A program made the position numbers and the translations under genes. Shown here in pieces: positions 48,084 to 60,976 of a DNA stretch of 64,000 nt. The notes beneath the pieces were generated by a model. That model saw only the letters and a program-made list of their open reading frames with translations, had not been told where the DNA came from and ran no database searches. Source of the stretch: Dysidea avara (taxonomy: Eukaryota; Porifera; Demospongiae; Dictyoceratida; Dysideidae); the NCBI RefSeq assembly GCF_963678975.1, contig NC_089278.1:9141479-9205478 (forward strand). Reading direction: 5' to 3'. Each line of letters begins with the position of its first letter. Position 1 is the first letter of the stretch.

Positions 48084-51000
48084 ATGGCCGCTGTAGGGTT
48101 GCATAGATTTGGTGCACCACTGATACGCCCGGCCAGGAAGGTAATGATGAACCATGGCTTGAATAGTTAATTTAGCGACTGTTCACTTAGCTGTTGTTAC
48201 CAAGATGGTCTACTGCCGCAGGAGCCGCGCAGTCTCAAGAGGTATTGTGTTCTCGTAAAGCCAATCTTTTGTGTGTGCGTGGGTATTAAAAAAAGTGTCT
48301 GGTATAAACCTTCGCCAATTTTGGTGGCAGGCTATATTGAAACGTCTCACGTGAGACTGCCCTACAAAATACTATGCACCTATCCATATTATCCCCCACC
48401 TGGGGGAAAAGGTGGGGATTTGACTTTTAAAAAATCAAATTCTCCACCCATGGGGGCAAGACTAGTGGTCAAATCCCCACATACTATGGCTACAGTACAA
48501 TTTAGGAAATGGGTTAGTTTGAAAGTACAGTCAAATGTCCCAGAATTTCAAATCAGATACAGGCCATAATCCCCTAGTAATTCTGGGAGGGGGATAGTGG
48601 GGCTTAATATTGATAGGTGCATAAGAGTAAGACTAAAAAGGTAGTCCTGGTTACCTTAGCCAATTAGCTATACCGTTGGGCAGTAAATTTTCGTGGATTA
48701 CTAAAATGTGGTAAACTCAGTAAATTTTGTGGAACAAATTTTTGTGGTTTAGACATTGATCTCCATACAACTTGTACAAGAACTACAAAAGATTTAATCT
48801 TCGTGGATAAGACGTCCACAAAATCCACGAAAATTTGTACCCTACAAAATTTTCTTGCCCTACAGTATTTATTGTCTTTCTTCCACCCTTAGCAGGCCTG
48901 ACTTGGCATTAGTTTCTAATAATTGCATCTGTTTGTTCGAACTAACTATCCCTACCAATACCCAGCAACATCTTTTGGTTGCTAGAGCTTGGAAGGAAGA
49001 TCGATATAGCTGTTTACAACATGACCTTCAGCTTTTTGGCTGCTCTGTTATTCTGAGATTGGTCGTTTAGGCTGGGCACATTGCCCAAGTGGCTAATGCT
49101 TATGAAGTGACAAAGAAGACTACAAGATTCCTGTTTGAGCAGGCTGCTTGCATTGCTGTCCCCTTCTCATACAGGATTTTTAATTCTAGAGCCTCCCCGG
49201 GCTGGTATTGATCTATTGGTTTGAGCATGCTATAATCATTATTTTTGTATTGTAATTTAATAGTGCAAGTCTTGCCATGGCTCCTGTACTGTCCACCCTG
49301 TGGGTATCAGTGCATGGTACCCCCCTGTGGGTATCAGTGCATGGTACCCCCCAAGTCTAAATCCCTGATTTTATGTAGTATATTGTTTTAACAAAATAAG
49401 ACTTCTCATAATCAAACATCTGATGTGTGACTGCCCCACAAAATACTAAGAGTAATAGTCTTTACACCATATTCCCTAACCACCCTCTTTTAACCCCTGT
49501 TATCATACATAGGATCAAAAGGTTTGGCTGGCATTCCTCATGTTTCCTTTGAAATGGCCACAAACTTTTGTACAAGTTATTTCTGTTAGTGGCTGAATCC
49601 ATTTATTTTTGACAGCATATTTGGGTATATTGTTATGAATTGGTGATATAATTCAAAACATCACGAAATGGTTCAAAGACAAACCACAGCACCAAAGAAC
49701 ATTCTGAGTATGTAAGTGAAAATTGGTGATTCTTCGAAGCATTTGTCTGAAATACATACACTAAAAATGACTCGCCAGGAATTAAACATAGAAACCAGCT
49801 TGTTTCCCTAACTTTCGCCAACAAATAATTTACAATGTATAGATACAACTTAGTAACATTTCAGCTCAACAAAGATGATGTTTACTTCACAACCAGTGCT
49901 ACAAACCAAAAACAGTACAAGAAGCACCTCTGCAATAAATCCACTGACTACAGATGATTCTTCGCTACCCTGTAGGGTTTGATTTAAGGTAGTGCATTAT
50001 GGGTTTCAGTGTTGACTATCACTATAGAAATGGGACACAAAGAAGGATCCCTCTCAGATGTAAAATTACCTTAGTGTGGTAATGAACTTGTCCTGAAATT
50101 ATTTGCTATGAAAGTTTGTTACCTTGCGAGTATAGCTACGGTTCAAAAGCATGTGTATGTTGTCCTTTAGCCATCATATAGTTGGTGTGTGTTGTACAGA
50201 GGTTACTAAATGATGTAAGCCGTGAGGGATTATGGCATAGTGTCCTTAATTAGGAGGTGGAGTGTCCATTAACGGAGGTCTGCAACCGCCAAGTCCCTTC
50301 TTCATTGTCTGGTGAAGTTATTCAAAATATGCTACTGGTACCTTGCTTGCTTGGTTAAAGATTTAGCAGTGCTAGGACCTCGAATTGTTGATGGGTGGAA
50401 GTTGATGCGATTCTATGCCCATATAACAAATCTGCTGGGGTTACAACATGTGATGGTCCTCCATACAAGTACGTGACCGGTCTATTATTCAGAGTTGATT
50501 TGACCTCTGTCAGGATTGTAGCCAACTCATCAAACATTAGTGTGGACTGTCCAATGGTCTTTCTCAGACAACGCTTAACACTTTGAATCAGCCTCTCCCA
50601 ATAGCCCCCCCACCAAGGGGCCTTCTCCGCAATGAATCGCCATTCAATCTGTTTACTGGTCAAGTGATTACAGACTTCTGCTTGAGTGGCGATTTCTTTT
50701 GAACAATGCTTGAACGTTTTGGCATTGTCAGACGTAATCACCAAAGGCAAACCTCTTCGTCCACAAAATCGTCTGAAGCCAAGCAAGAATAAGGTGGCTG
50801 ACAATTCCCTGGTTAACTCCAGATGGACAGCTCTCGTCAAGGCGCATGTAAACAAGCAAACATACACCTTGCAGCTACATTCCTTACTGTCTGGGCTACG
50901 TACGTAGAGTGGTCCAGCAAAGTCAATTCCAGTGGTGCTGAACAGTGGAACCTCACTGACTCATTCAGCTGGTAGATCTGGTACTATTGGGGAGGGAAAA

Positions 51001-54000
51001 GGTTTCCCATCATATTGTCTGCAAATATATGGATTTTTGTATCACCTTCTTCACCACAACACGACCCTTAACAATCCACTATCATTCCCTCACTGCTGCC
51101 AAGGTCTCGGGTGTACCATTGTGATGCACCTCATTGTGTCTCTCCATCACCAGTAGCTCTGTGAATCGATGCTTAGTGGGAAGCAAAATCGATTCTTCAT
51201 ACTGGTTGACAAATCTGACTGATTTAAACGACCCTTACAGCAGATGATCTGTTCATCATTCGAAAAGAGTATCAATTGCCCCTTGTAATGTACAGTGTCT
51301 CCAGCTTGGTACTCCTCCGTGAATGTGTTTCTTTGTATTGACTTTACCCAACTGTCCTCAGCCTCCTTCCATTCAGCGGCAGTTGGATCCTTCATGTTAT
51401 TGTCTCGAACTTGTTTCCTGGCCTTCAGGTAAGCTACAAATCTCAACACTAATGAAGTTATTCTCAACAGCCTCAGCTTGAAATTGTACCTTTCAATATC
51501 TATGACAGAGTAAAAGTGCTCAGAGCAGGTGTCAATGATGGCAGAGAAAGTACAATATCTGGAGGAGGATTTCTTACTTGTTCCTCCTGTGCTTCAGATG
51601 GATCATATCTTGTAGGCATATTCAGCCACGCTTCGGAAGATTTCTTCAAAAATTCTGGTCCTTCCCACTGCAACTTATTGTGGACTAGTTCCCTGACTCT
51701 ACAAGATCTAGAGGGGAGGTCTGCAGGGTTATTCCCACCTGGACAGAATATGCACCTGTCAAGCTCTGTATCTCTTGTACACAATCTCTTGTTGTTCTGT
51801 AACCAACACAAAACTGTAAACGAATCAGTCCGGCAATATGTGTTTTGGTCCAAATTAGGAGCCTTACAAACACGGGTCACCAACCCCGGGACAAAATCGT
51901 GGTTCCCAGCAGTTACAGTCGAGGGATAGTTTGAGTCTTCAATGGAGCTACTCTTGTCTTTGAAGAAGTTAAACACACACTCACTTGTCGATCTTCATAT
52001 TCAGTATGCAAGTACACAACAGCAGCATATCCTTGCACCGAAGCATCACTGAATCCGTGTAACTAACTGTTGTGAAATAATGCAGTGCTTCTGTAGCTCA
52101 AAATAACATTGAGGTATACTTATCTATGAAATTGCTTCAAACTCCTCTGTCAGATGTTGCCATTGGCGTAACAAATGCCCCTCCAGAATGGAGTCCCAAT
52201 CAAGTTTACTCTTACACAAAGTTTGGAACAACATCTTGGTTCCAATAACAAATGGGCTCAGCAACCCCATTGGATCAAACACCTTGGCAGATATTTGTAA
52301 AATAGAGTGCTTCGTTGGTGGCAATGACTTCATAAAATCAGTGACTTTCTTAACATCAAAGTGGAATGTGTCGAGCTCTGCATTCCACTTCACTCCTAGC
52401 AACTTCACCTCCTGTGTCTCAGACTCTTCTCCTACTGTGGCATTGATTTTCTGTTGCAAGGGTTTAGAATTAGTTTTCTACTTGCATAGATTGAACCCTC
52501 CTTGCATTATTAACTGCCGTCTCTTCTGGTAGAGGTTGAAACCTTCTTCAGTTGTCTGCGCCCCACTCGTGAAATCGTCCACATAGAATCCACTGACCAA
52601 ATTCTCAGCTATATTGGGTTCAGTCATCAGGTAGCGAGTGACATCTTGATGAGTTGTTTCAGCCAAAATAGCTGGACTAGGGGTTAGTCCGAACATTAGA
52701 CGACAAAAACGGTACTGGACAATCTGTGGATCAGGTAAGTCAATATCATCAAACTACAGAAACTTAAGCATGTTACGGTCATCGGGTTTCACTACAATCT
52801 GATGAAATGCCTTTTCCACGTCAGCCACAATACCAATAGGGTAACTTCTACATTTTATCAATATGTCCAAAATGTGAGGAGTGGTATTGGGTTCCTTCTC
52901 AAGGCAATCATTTAATGACAGATCCTTCAATCCATCCTTAGCTGACCCATCAAACACAACTCTTGTGTTTGGTAGTTTCCTTGTCCTCACGTATCACTCC
53001 ATGATGTGGCAGGAAATGGCATCCATTTAATTTCTCCTGATTCTGTGGGACTTGCTCTATGATACCATCATTCAGCTGCTTACGAAACACTCCATCATAG
53101 TCCTATAAAATTAATTCATTCTTCAGTAATTTCTTGTGTAATTCATTCAGCCCACCCACACACATGACAATCAGATTGTGGTCTGGCTTTAGTTAATAGT
53201 TATACTTGCTGATATATACACCTGGCTGCAGGTGTATTGTCTGTTGTAGTGTTGTTTATATTCATCTTTGTTGTGTTGTAATTACTTAGTGGTTTTTTGT
53301 CATGCACACAATCAATATAAGTAAGTTTGTAAGTCTATAGCAATAATTTGAGGTTTGAGCATACAGATATTGTACTAGGAAATCCATGTAGGCCTCCTGG
53401 AAGTGAATATCAATATGTGGGAAAATCCCTACTTTAATATTGAACAGATGTTGGTAACACACTAATGTGGGGACACATAAGTATTGTTGTCATTCATATC
53501 TCTTGCTTCACTACTTTTTATTGCTAGAATCCTACTTCATTTAATAATTTTAATTTCACTAGTACATAGTAATCATTCTTTATACAGTATGGTGCCTAGT
53601 AGCTGGCACAGTGGTGGTCGCCAATCCTTCTTGTTTATTTCTAATCTCAACTTGTCTGTTATTGCCAAAGCTAAGGGATCACATCCATATGTAGTAGGTT
53701 ATAACAGCTACCTAACATAGTCATGAGACAAGAGCTAGATAGTGATTTTTGATGAAAAGCTTGGGGGGAAAAAAAACTGTCCCAGTTAAAATATTTTTGG
53801 GTAAAAAAAAATGCATGAATGTAATCACATTTTATTTTAATTGAAAATTTCTGATTTAACCTATATTCCAGACAACTGGATTAAAATGCATGTCTGGTAT
53901 AAAGCATTGTGACTTTTGAAGTGTCAGTCCTATGGTAATAATTTCTAGACCTACAGTATCTTTGTGGAGGATAGTAATATATGACAAGTGCCCAAAAAAA

Positions 54001-57000
54001 ATTTTGGAATTTTCAACTAGAGTAGGGTGGACCATATATAGCACATCGATAAAAAGTACTGAAACAAACTGGAGTAGTGCATGATCACAGTAAAACAATA
54101 AGAAGCGTTATATCCCTAAGATACCATAATGGAAATGCACAGTAGGAATATAATACTTCTTATTGTTTTACTGTGATTTAATATCATGCACTACTCCAGC
54201 TTGTTTCAGTACTTTTATCGATGTGCTATGGTCCCTACTCTAGTTGAAAATTATACTTGTTCGTTAACTTTTTTTGTAAATAATAATTATGACTGGTGAA
54301 CCCACACATAGCACATCAAAATTATGCTGTGCACCCCAGCTATATCACTTATCATCTGAAAAGTGAAGTATCCATTACACTATGTTGTCAGCTATGTTCA
54401 GCCGGTTAAACAGCATTACGAATTAAGAACAGTTCAACAAAAAAGCACCTCTGTAATCAAAGTAGCCACTATGAAAAATACGGACAATTTCTGTTATGAA
54501 GGGAAGCCATCACATGCTACCACCAAATCGACACCTTTCACTGTCAGCAAAGATGAATGGGACACAAAGGAGGACACTGGTAAGTCCATGAAGAATGCAT
54601 TGTACGCACTGCAGTATGCCGAAAGGCACGTGTCCAGCTGAAGCAACATCGAACAGTGAAAAAATCAAGCCCGTAGCTTTAGCTGTTATCGAGTTATGCT
54701 TGTCTGAAGGTATCAGTCAGCCATTAAATTCTGTAGCAACTAGTTGAAAGCGTTTTGGGTCAATCTGAAGGCTTGTTTTGGTTTTACCTAACCAATACTG
54801 CTTCATCATCATCAGGGAAAGGTGAGGCTGGTATTTGCATGATGTTTTTCATGGGCCACACCCACACCTTTGTGGTCCCTAAACTATACGGCACTATCAT
54901 ACTGTATGATACTGGGACACCATATTTGAACTTATCCTGTAACGTTAGTATAGCAGTTTCATGCAAATTATTTGATTCAACTCCTGATAATAGTTCCTAG
55001 TACTAGGGGTGTTGTGTATGTTAGCAGTAATGGATTGTGTCTTATTGTAGGTACCTGTGAGTGATCCTGAGACAAAAGTTACACGTCTCAGTAATGGCTT
55101 AACTGTTGCGTCTCAAGATAATAAAGACTTTCCTACTTGTACAGTGAGTGTGACCCTCTATCTTATAACATCAACTACACTTATCATGACAGGTTGGACT
55201 ATGGATTGACAGTGGAAGTCGATTCGAAACACGTGAAACAAATGGAGTAGCCAATTTTGTGGAACGCATGCTTGTTAAGGTAAAACCATTTCAGTCTACA
55301 TGGGAAACCACATCCTACCACAGTTACAATTGTGTGGTGATTACAATGTTAGGGGACAAAGAGACAAGAGGTAAATGCCTACACATCCAGAGAGCAGACT
55401 GCATATTATGCTAGAGTGTTGCCTAAAGATCTCCCTCAAGGTAAAACACATTGTACGTGCGTGTATTATAATTTTGCCAACAGCTGTGGACACATTATCT
55501 GATATGGTGCAAAATTCCACACTTGATGAAAAGGAAATAGAAAAAGAACGGGGCATCATTTTGAAGGATATTCAGGTCAGTTATTGTTGTTTTGTAGTAG
55601 AATTAAAGCACGGTGCATAGTTTGTACAATAGCTTGTGGTGTGTATACATGACAGCAACATTGACATGGTACAAGCAAGTAAAGTAGTAGAGTGTGTAAC
55701 TAGTGACAGAGTCTTTGTACTGTACTATAATGGCCATATACTGCTATTTAACCTTCTCAGTTTCTTTATGATGTCATTTATCGCTGTCTGCATGGTTCCA
55801 CTAAGTCATGTGTGTGGTTAACCATGCCTTGGTTACATACACAATTCATTAATGCTACCATTAATGAGCATTATGGTATAAGATTGCTCACCTTAACTTG
55901 CAGAAAATACATGCAGTATCATATCACACAATTGGCACATATGCTTAGTCAGCTGTGAACGTAATCCTGATAAAATTACAATTGATCATGAGTTCTTCAG
56001 TAGTCAGCCATACTATGAATTTGATATTTACACCTTACTGGTGGATGATCTGTGCTGTCGCACTTTATTATTCATGTCAAGTGTGTTGTGTAATTTGTAG
56101 AAATTACAAACAAAAGTTGAAGAGGCAGTCTTTGAACATCTCCACTTCATTGCTTACCAAGACACTCCTATGTCCTGGCCCACACTAGGCACATCAGAGA
56201 ATGTTGTGTAAGCTCATTATTGTGATGATGTCTGTACAGTTAGTTGTGTTGTTCTGTAGGAATATCAGTCGTAAAGATCTTGCGGATTACATCTCCACTC
56301 ACTACACTGCTCCTCGTATGGTGCTGGCTGCAGCTGGAGGTGTGTGAGCGTGCATACATGTGTTGGCTGTAATCTAAGCTTCAATGATTGTGTATGTTAG
56401 GTGTGAACCATGAAGCATTAGTCTCACTTGCTGAGAAGCGCTTCTCTGGCCTGTCATCCAACAAACATGTTGAAGTTGCACCATGTTGGTACACTGGTAG
56501 TGAGGTGTGTTTGGTTTGTCTGTTGTCATATTTTGCTGTATGTATAGTCAGTATGTACTTGTTTTATAGGTCAGGATCCGTGATGATGACATGCCATATG
56601 CCCATGTTGTGCTTGCTGTGGAGGTAAACATCCCAACATGAGTACTGTATGACATGAGCATGCATGTAAACACTGGTTTAAAAAAATCTTTTTTGCACAA
56701 ATTCCAACAGCCCAGTTGTGCATGTCTAATTCAATCTTAGAGGTCCTCTTTTTGAGACATTTTTCATGCTGTGCTATATCCCGAGAAGGGCAACTAAACT
56801 ATGTCACTCCCACAGCCTCCCATTGTTAGCAGTCATTACAGGGACACTTCACTATGACCCACCTTTTCTGTCATTTTTCTCAAGAGAAAGAACCTGGAGA
56901 TCCATTTGTGTTTACCCTACGATAATCTGTAATTGATCTATACTGCAAGCTTAGGATAAAAATTATTTCCTAACAGAAAGAGCAGTTCCCTAAAAAAATA

Positions 57001-58426
57001 ATTCAGATATGTTATCATTTGAGGCAATGCCAATATTCTGATGCAAAAGCATGGATGACTGTGCAGTGTTAACTTGTGACCTTATCTTTTGACAAGGATG
57101 GCATAATCAAAAATCATTTCTCACCATAAATAGAAATGTACATGATACTATAAATAGTAACAGTGTTAACAAATGTCCAAAGTAATTACACAACTTAATA
57201 TGGTACTACCAATATCCTCTTTTTGACGGACGTTCTCGTCCTCTGCATATCAGTGTTTACTGGCAGTCATGTGCTCCTGCTACCACCCATAATAATATTT
57301 GATCTCCCTACAGTTGTATTGTTAACATCAAAGCAGTGTGTGTTACTGTGTAGGGTGTGGGCTGGACGCATCCGAACTATATTCCCATGATGATAGCCAG
57401 ACAGGTTTGATCCATATTGTAATGATCGAGTAGTGTACCTGTCATCTTAGTTGGTGGACAACTGGGACCGGTCTGTGATATATGATACTAGTTCTGGTCA
57501 CTTTCCTAACAGATTAGTACGGGTTAGTGTGTGTGTGTTTGCTATTTTGCGCGCACATTTCATGTTTTTCCTTTCAGAATATTTCTCCTAGTAATGGTGC
57601 TCGCAGCTTCATGTCTTTCAACAGGAGTTACACTGACACAGGCTTATGGTTAGTGTGATACAACTACCATATTGCTCATAACATACACTAGCATTTCTAC
57701 CCAACTTTTAATTTTTCAACAAGTGTATTTATGTTGTTACCTTAATGTCAGGGGTATTTACTTTGTGGCTGATCGTATGCACATTGAAGATTTTGTGTGG
57801 AACATTAAGGAAGAATGGTGAGGTCATTTTGTATCACACTCTAAGGAATTGTATGTGTCAGGCATCGTATACGTACCGGGGCGTCTCATGCTGAAGTTGC
57901 TAGAGCAAAGAATGCTTTAAAACAGAACCTCTTGAAGCAGTTAGATAGTGAGTGTGTATATGAGTGGAGGTAGTATCTATGTATATGACTATATTAGCTG
58001 TGTGTAGCTTGTAATCACGTGATTCAAATATCTTCCACAGGTTCTACGCCAGTCTGTGATGACATAGGAAGGTAACTACTACATCTTGTATTTCTCTCCT
58101 ACTATACTGTGTTACTTTCTTACCATAGACAAATGCTTGCATATGGAAGGAGGATTCCTCTTTCTGAGTGGTACGATCGTATTGAGGTATCAATGATTTG
58201 TGTTATCATATGGTCAGGCACTTTTGTATGTTTGAATAGCAAGTGGATGCTAAGGCAGTGACTAAAGCAATGGATGAACATATGTGGGACAAGTGCCCAG
58301 TAGTAGTTGGGATAGGTGAGTCAGGACCTGTAACTGCTCACTCTAATAATCTGTTCATTAGGTCCCATAGAACAACTGCCTGAATACATTCGACTGAGAG
58401 GTGACATGAAATGGAGGAGGTTATAA
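48084..58426 (+). CDS. PMPCB-B, paralogue lacking the zinc motif
   Basis: Nineteen exons match PMPCB-A one to one: 48084-48140, 48191-48241, 55051-55143, 55193-55279, 55353-55440, 55484-55575, 56101-56207, 56260-56339, 56401-56504, 56570-56623, 57354-57404, 57451-57522, 57578-57648, 57752-57817, 57862-57947, 58041-58071, 58129-58186, 58240-58315 and 58362-58426. All splice phases agree and I find no stop or shift. Exon 4 reads ANFVERML where the active copy has AHFLEHMA, so all three conserved residues of HxxEH except the glutamate are lost. Exon 5 lacks 42 bases (14 codons, the [10 protein letters not shown] region). It keeps a basic N-terminus ([19 protein letters not shown]). It may act as a structural paralogue, as the inactive core protein UQCRC1 does in complex III, or may be in early decay. 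Confidence 0.85.
48375..48621. mobile_element. MITE, family copy 2 (TGCACCTATC ends)
   Basis: This is the same family as 22332-22652: it starts TGCACCTATCCATATTATCC, has the G-rich AAAAGGTGGGGATTTGACTT interior and ends with the complement TATTGATAGGTGCA. It lies in PMPCB-B intron 2. Flanks contain TA on both sides. Confidence 0.8.
48855..49440 (+). repeat. Decayed retroelement-like fragment
   Basis: The piece [20 protein letters not shown] followed by an ARAWKEDRY-like segment resembles the RPD...ELTVP endonuclease-like motif found in some retroelements. The following part (about 49130-49400) matches the repeat at the start of the window (about 170-370). A short tandem repeat of about 28 bases (GTGGGTATCAGTGCATGGTA) occurs near 49300-49350. 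The family is uncertain. Confidence 0.5.
50340..53110 (-). mobile_element. BEL/Pao LTR-retrotransposon fossil in PMPCB-B intron 2
   Basis: On the minus strand the pol parts appear in the order reverse transcriptase, RNase H and integrase, with BEL/Pao-type sequence. The element is broken in roughly half a dozen places and 5' parts (gag, protease) and both LTRs were not recognised. It is probably an old, truncated copy. It lies opposite to the host gene inside a 6.8-kb intron. Confidence 0.85.
53110..55050. other. Remainder of PMPCB-B intron 2
   Basis: No gene is recognised. A 92-codon open frame at 54363-54641 has no known motif. A foldback repeat lies at about 54010-54250. Confidence 0.45.
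54010..54250. repeat. Foldback repeat in PMPCB-B intron 2
   Basis: The arms pair TTTCAACTAGAGTAGGGTGG and AAAAAGTACTGAAACAAACT with their complements near 54190-54250; between them ACAGTAAAACAATAAGAAG pairs with CTTCTTATTGTTTTACTGT. The arm length is about 95 bases with a loop of about 45. Confidence 0.75.
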
Positions 58427-58887
58427 TAACCAAATGGGACTATCATATAGAACATTGTACAATATATAATATTTAATAGGCATTTTTCTAAATGTAGTTA
58501 GTTGGGTTGTACCACTCACTGGCAGTCCAACATAGGCCGGATAAAAATTTGTTTCTCACCCTCCCATTTCGTTAGTTTCATTGACCAGATTTGTTTCAGC
58601 ACAGGGGCTAGCTTGTGTGCTAAATTAGAGGTCTTGGGTCTGTCCATTGATGGTGTACTAAAAAGTAGCTACATGAGATTCACCAAACATTACACTGTTA
58701 CTGAGGACCTGCACTTTACAGCTAAGAAGCCACAAAATCCTGTATTATTATGTGCAGCAAATCTCATGAAATATAACTAAGTTGCAATGAAGTACACTAA
58801 ATATATCCACCTGTATTTTTGAACTGTTGGAAATGTACAATAAATGAAGTGTTCTGCAGTACAAATGAATCAAAGACACTGAAGTAG
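58427..58887. other. Convergent spacer between PMPCB-B and the F-box gene
   Basis: This holds the 3' ends of both genes. An AATAAA signal for PMPCB-B lies near 58840, or earlier AT-rich variants may be used. No other feature was seen. Confidence 0.5.
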
Positions 58888-60549
58888 TTAAATGTTCATT
58901 AAATACAATTCATGATTTGTACAAGAATACATTAGTGTAAGCAGCTTTGATTGGTGGCTGCTGCCTTGTACTGGTATTTGCTCATAGTCTTCTAAAAAGT
59001 TACGTGGACAGGCATTTGAGTAAGGATTCATTCGAATTCCCTTGAAAGAGAGTAGCTTTTGTACCGTAACATCTCCATTGATAGAAGAAGGAAAGAAAAC
59101 AATATACAGCTCCTCACAGAATTCTTCACTCACAATTACAATGGCATAAAATGGGGTCACTACTTGTAGCTGAAAACTTGCACTCAGGTGTGAAGTAATA
59201 AAGGGAAGAGGACATGATGAAGCTTCTGAAGGATTATAAATGTTATGTATTTTCAGGGTGCCCTGTTTGCTGCACAATGTAGCAACAGATCTGCTATCAT
59301 ACTCGGCAAAAGGAGGGCAGTTTCTACCAACATTCAGCATGGCTTTTGGCAAGACTGTACAGTCACTGACAGACATCATGTATATTTGATAAATGATAAT
59401 ACTTGTTAGACCATGTACTAACAGATCGTGCCGAGGACAAACTTCTTGTTTACAATTTCTGATTGGAAGTAGGGCCAGTCTTTTGACAGAGTTGCTATTA
59501 CACGTGATATCACTCACATCCTCAGAATGTACAATAGAAAAGCTAATACTTGTGATGTCACCTTCACCACATTGATATAATGCATAAACTTTCTGTAGAC
59601 CTCCTAATCTTTCAGGAGGATCAGTGATATACACTACAGCTCCACAAGAACTACAAGTAGCCATTTCAAAACAACACTGATCTGATACAGTTCCAGTGTA
59701 CGGCTGGTGAATGTGTTTGCCATCATGTAGAGACAGAGTATTCCACTGACACAAATTTTCTTCATCCCCAAACAGTCCCTTACAGGTCACAATAATCTGA
59801 CTATTCTCCCGAATGACGTTCACACATACCTGAGAGGTGCACATGATTGATTCACCAACTGGAAAAAGTTCAGAGAACGGAACTACCCAGACAGTGGAAA
59901 ACTGATTATGGCTCCTCTGACTGACATGTGACTCAAGTTTCCACAAATGGAGGTGATCCTTTAGTAGATGTTTCATCCACACCAAAACATACCCTCCAGA
60001 CAGAGGGTACACCTGTCTATATTCCATGTATGGCTTCACAGAATCATTGATAATGGAAATAAATTGTATGTTCTCTTTTATTGGGTAGCTTTTTAAATGA
60101 TGCACTCGCCTACATGCTTCAAGCAGGATGCTTTTCCATGTACATTGGTACTCTATTAACTTGGTATTACAAATGACCACATCAAGCCACACACTGGCAC
60201 ACGCACGTTTCCAGACCCTATCCAGATCTGTGGCCCTTTGACACCATGTGGAGCTAACCCTGCAGGCTAGACTAAGGGACTTGTGATCAAGATAGGTCAA
60301 AATTAGCTCAGCAATTTCCAGTGGCAGTTCAGCAATGAAATCAACCTTGATACAGTACGTCCAACCATTACGGGCAGGATCAGTAGCAACTATTCTTTCT
60401 CCAGTGCTCGACCTATTACCCTGTATATAATTAAATAGTTCAAAACCCACCTCAACTTTTAATACAGTGTAATATAATAATATCTATCTATTTTTACTTA
60501 CCATTCCAAGCAAACGAAACAGTAAGTTAGTCATGCTTACGGACAACAT
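58888..60549 (-). CDS. F-box protein of about 526 residues
   Basis: Exon 1 (60502-60549) encodes MLSVSMTNLLFRLLGM and ends in a GTAAGT donor. Exon 2 (58888-60420) continues GNRSSTGERIVATD and runs open to the stop. An F-box spans about residues 40-80 (FIAELPLEIAELILTYLDHK, then RVSSTWCQRATDLDRVWK), which binds SKP1 in SCF ubiquitin ligases. The remaining 430 residues look like a beta-rich substrate-binding part with no repeat I can assign; they are not clear WD or LRR repeats. The ATG inside intron 1 (60450) is open to exon 2 too, but the spliced start removes the intron neatly. It is convergent with PMPCB-B. Confidence 0.8.
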
Positions 60550-60976
60550 GATTAAAATTATATAACTTACACTAGTGTTTTATGCTAGTTATCAGACGAA
60601 GTGTCTATCATACCACATCGTATGAGAGTCGCGCCACTACATATTTCGCTGAAATACACTGTATTTATATACCAGATTTTTCACGCTTTAAAAATGAAAT
60701 TATTAGAATAACACGATTCAAAATAATATAAAATAGCTATTTATGTGCATGTGACACTTCAGCAACTAAAAATATTCCTAACAACAATAATAAATATAAT
60801 ATGGGTACAATGTACATCTTTTCTAGGAGGTTCCAAATAAATACAATGACTGAACATGAAAAAAAGCATTTTACAAGTGCTTTAACTACAGCAGTATACA
60901 ACAGTGCGATCAATTAAGAATAATATTTCAATTTTAAAATGTTTTTGCTTGTAAATACATAATAATATTATGTTTG

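Noticed and set aside
54363-54641. 92-codon frame in PMPCB-B intron 2 as a gene
   Set aside because: No start context, signal or family similarity was seen; it lies among repeats inside an intron.
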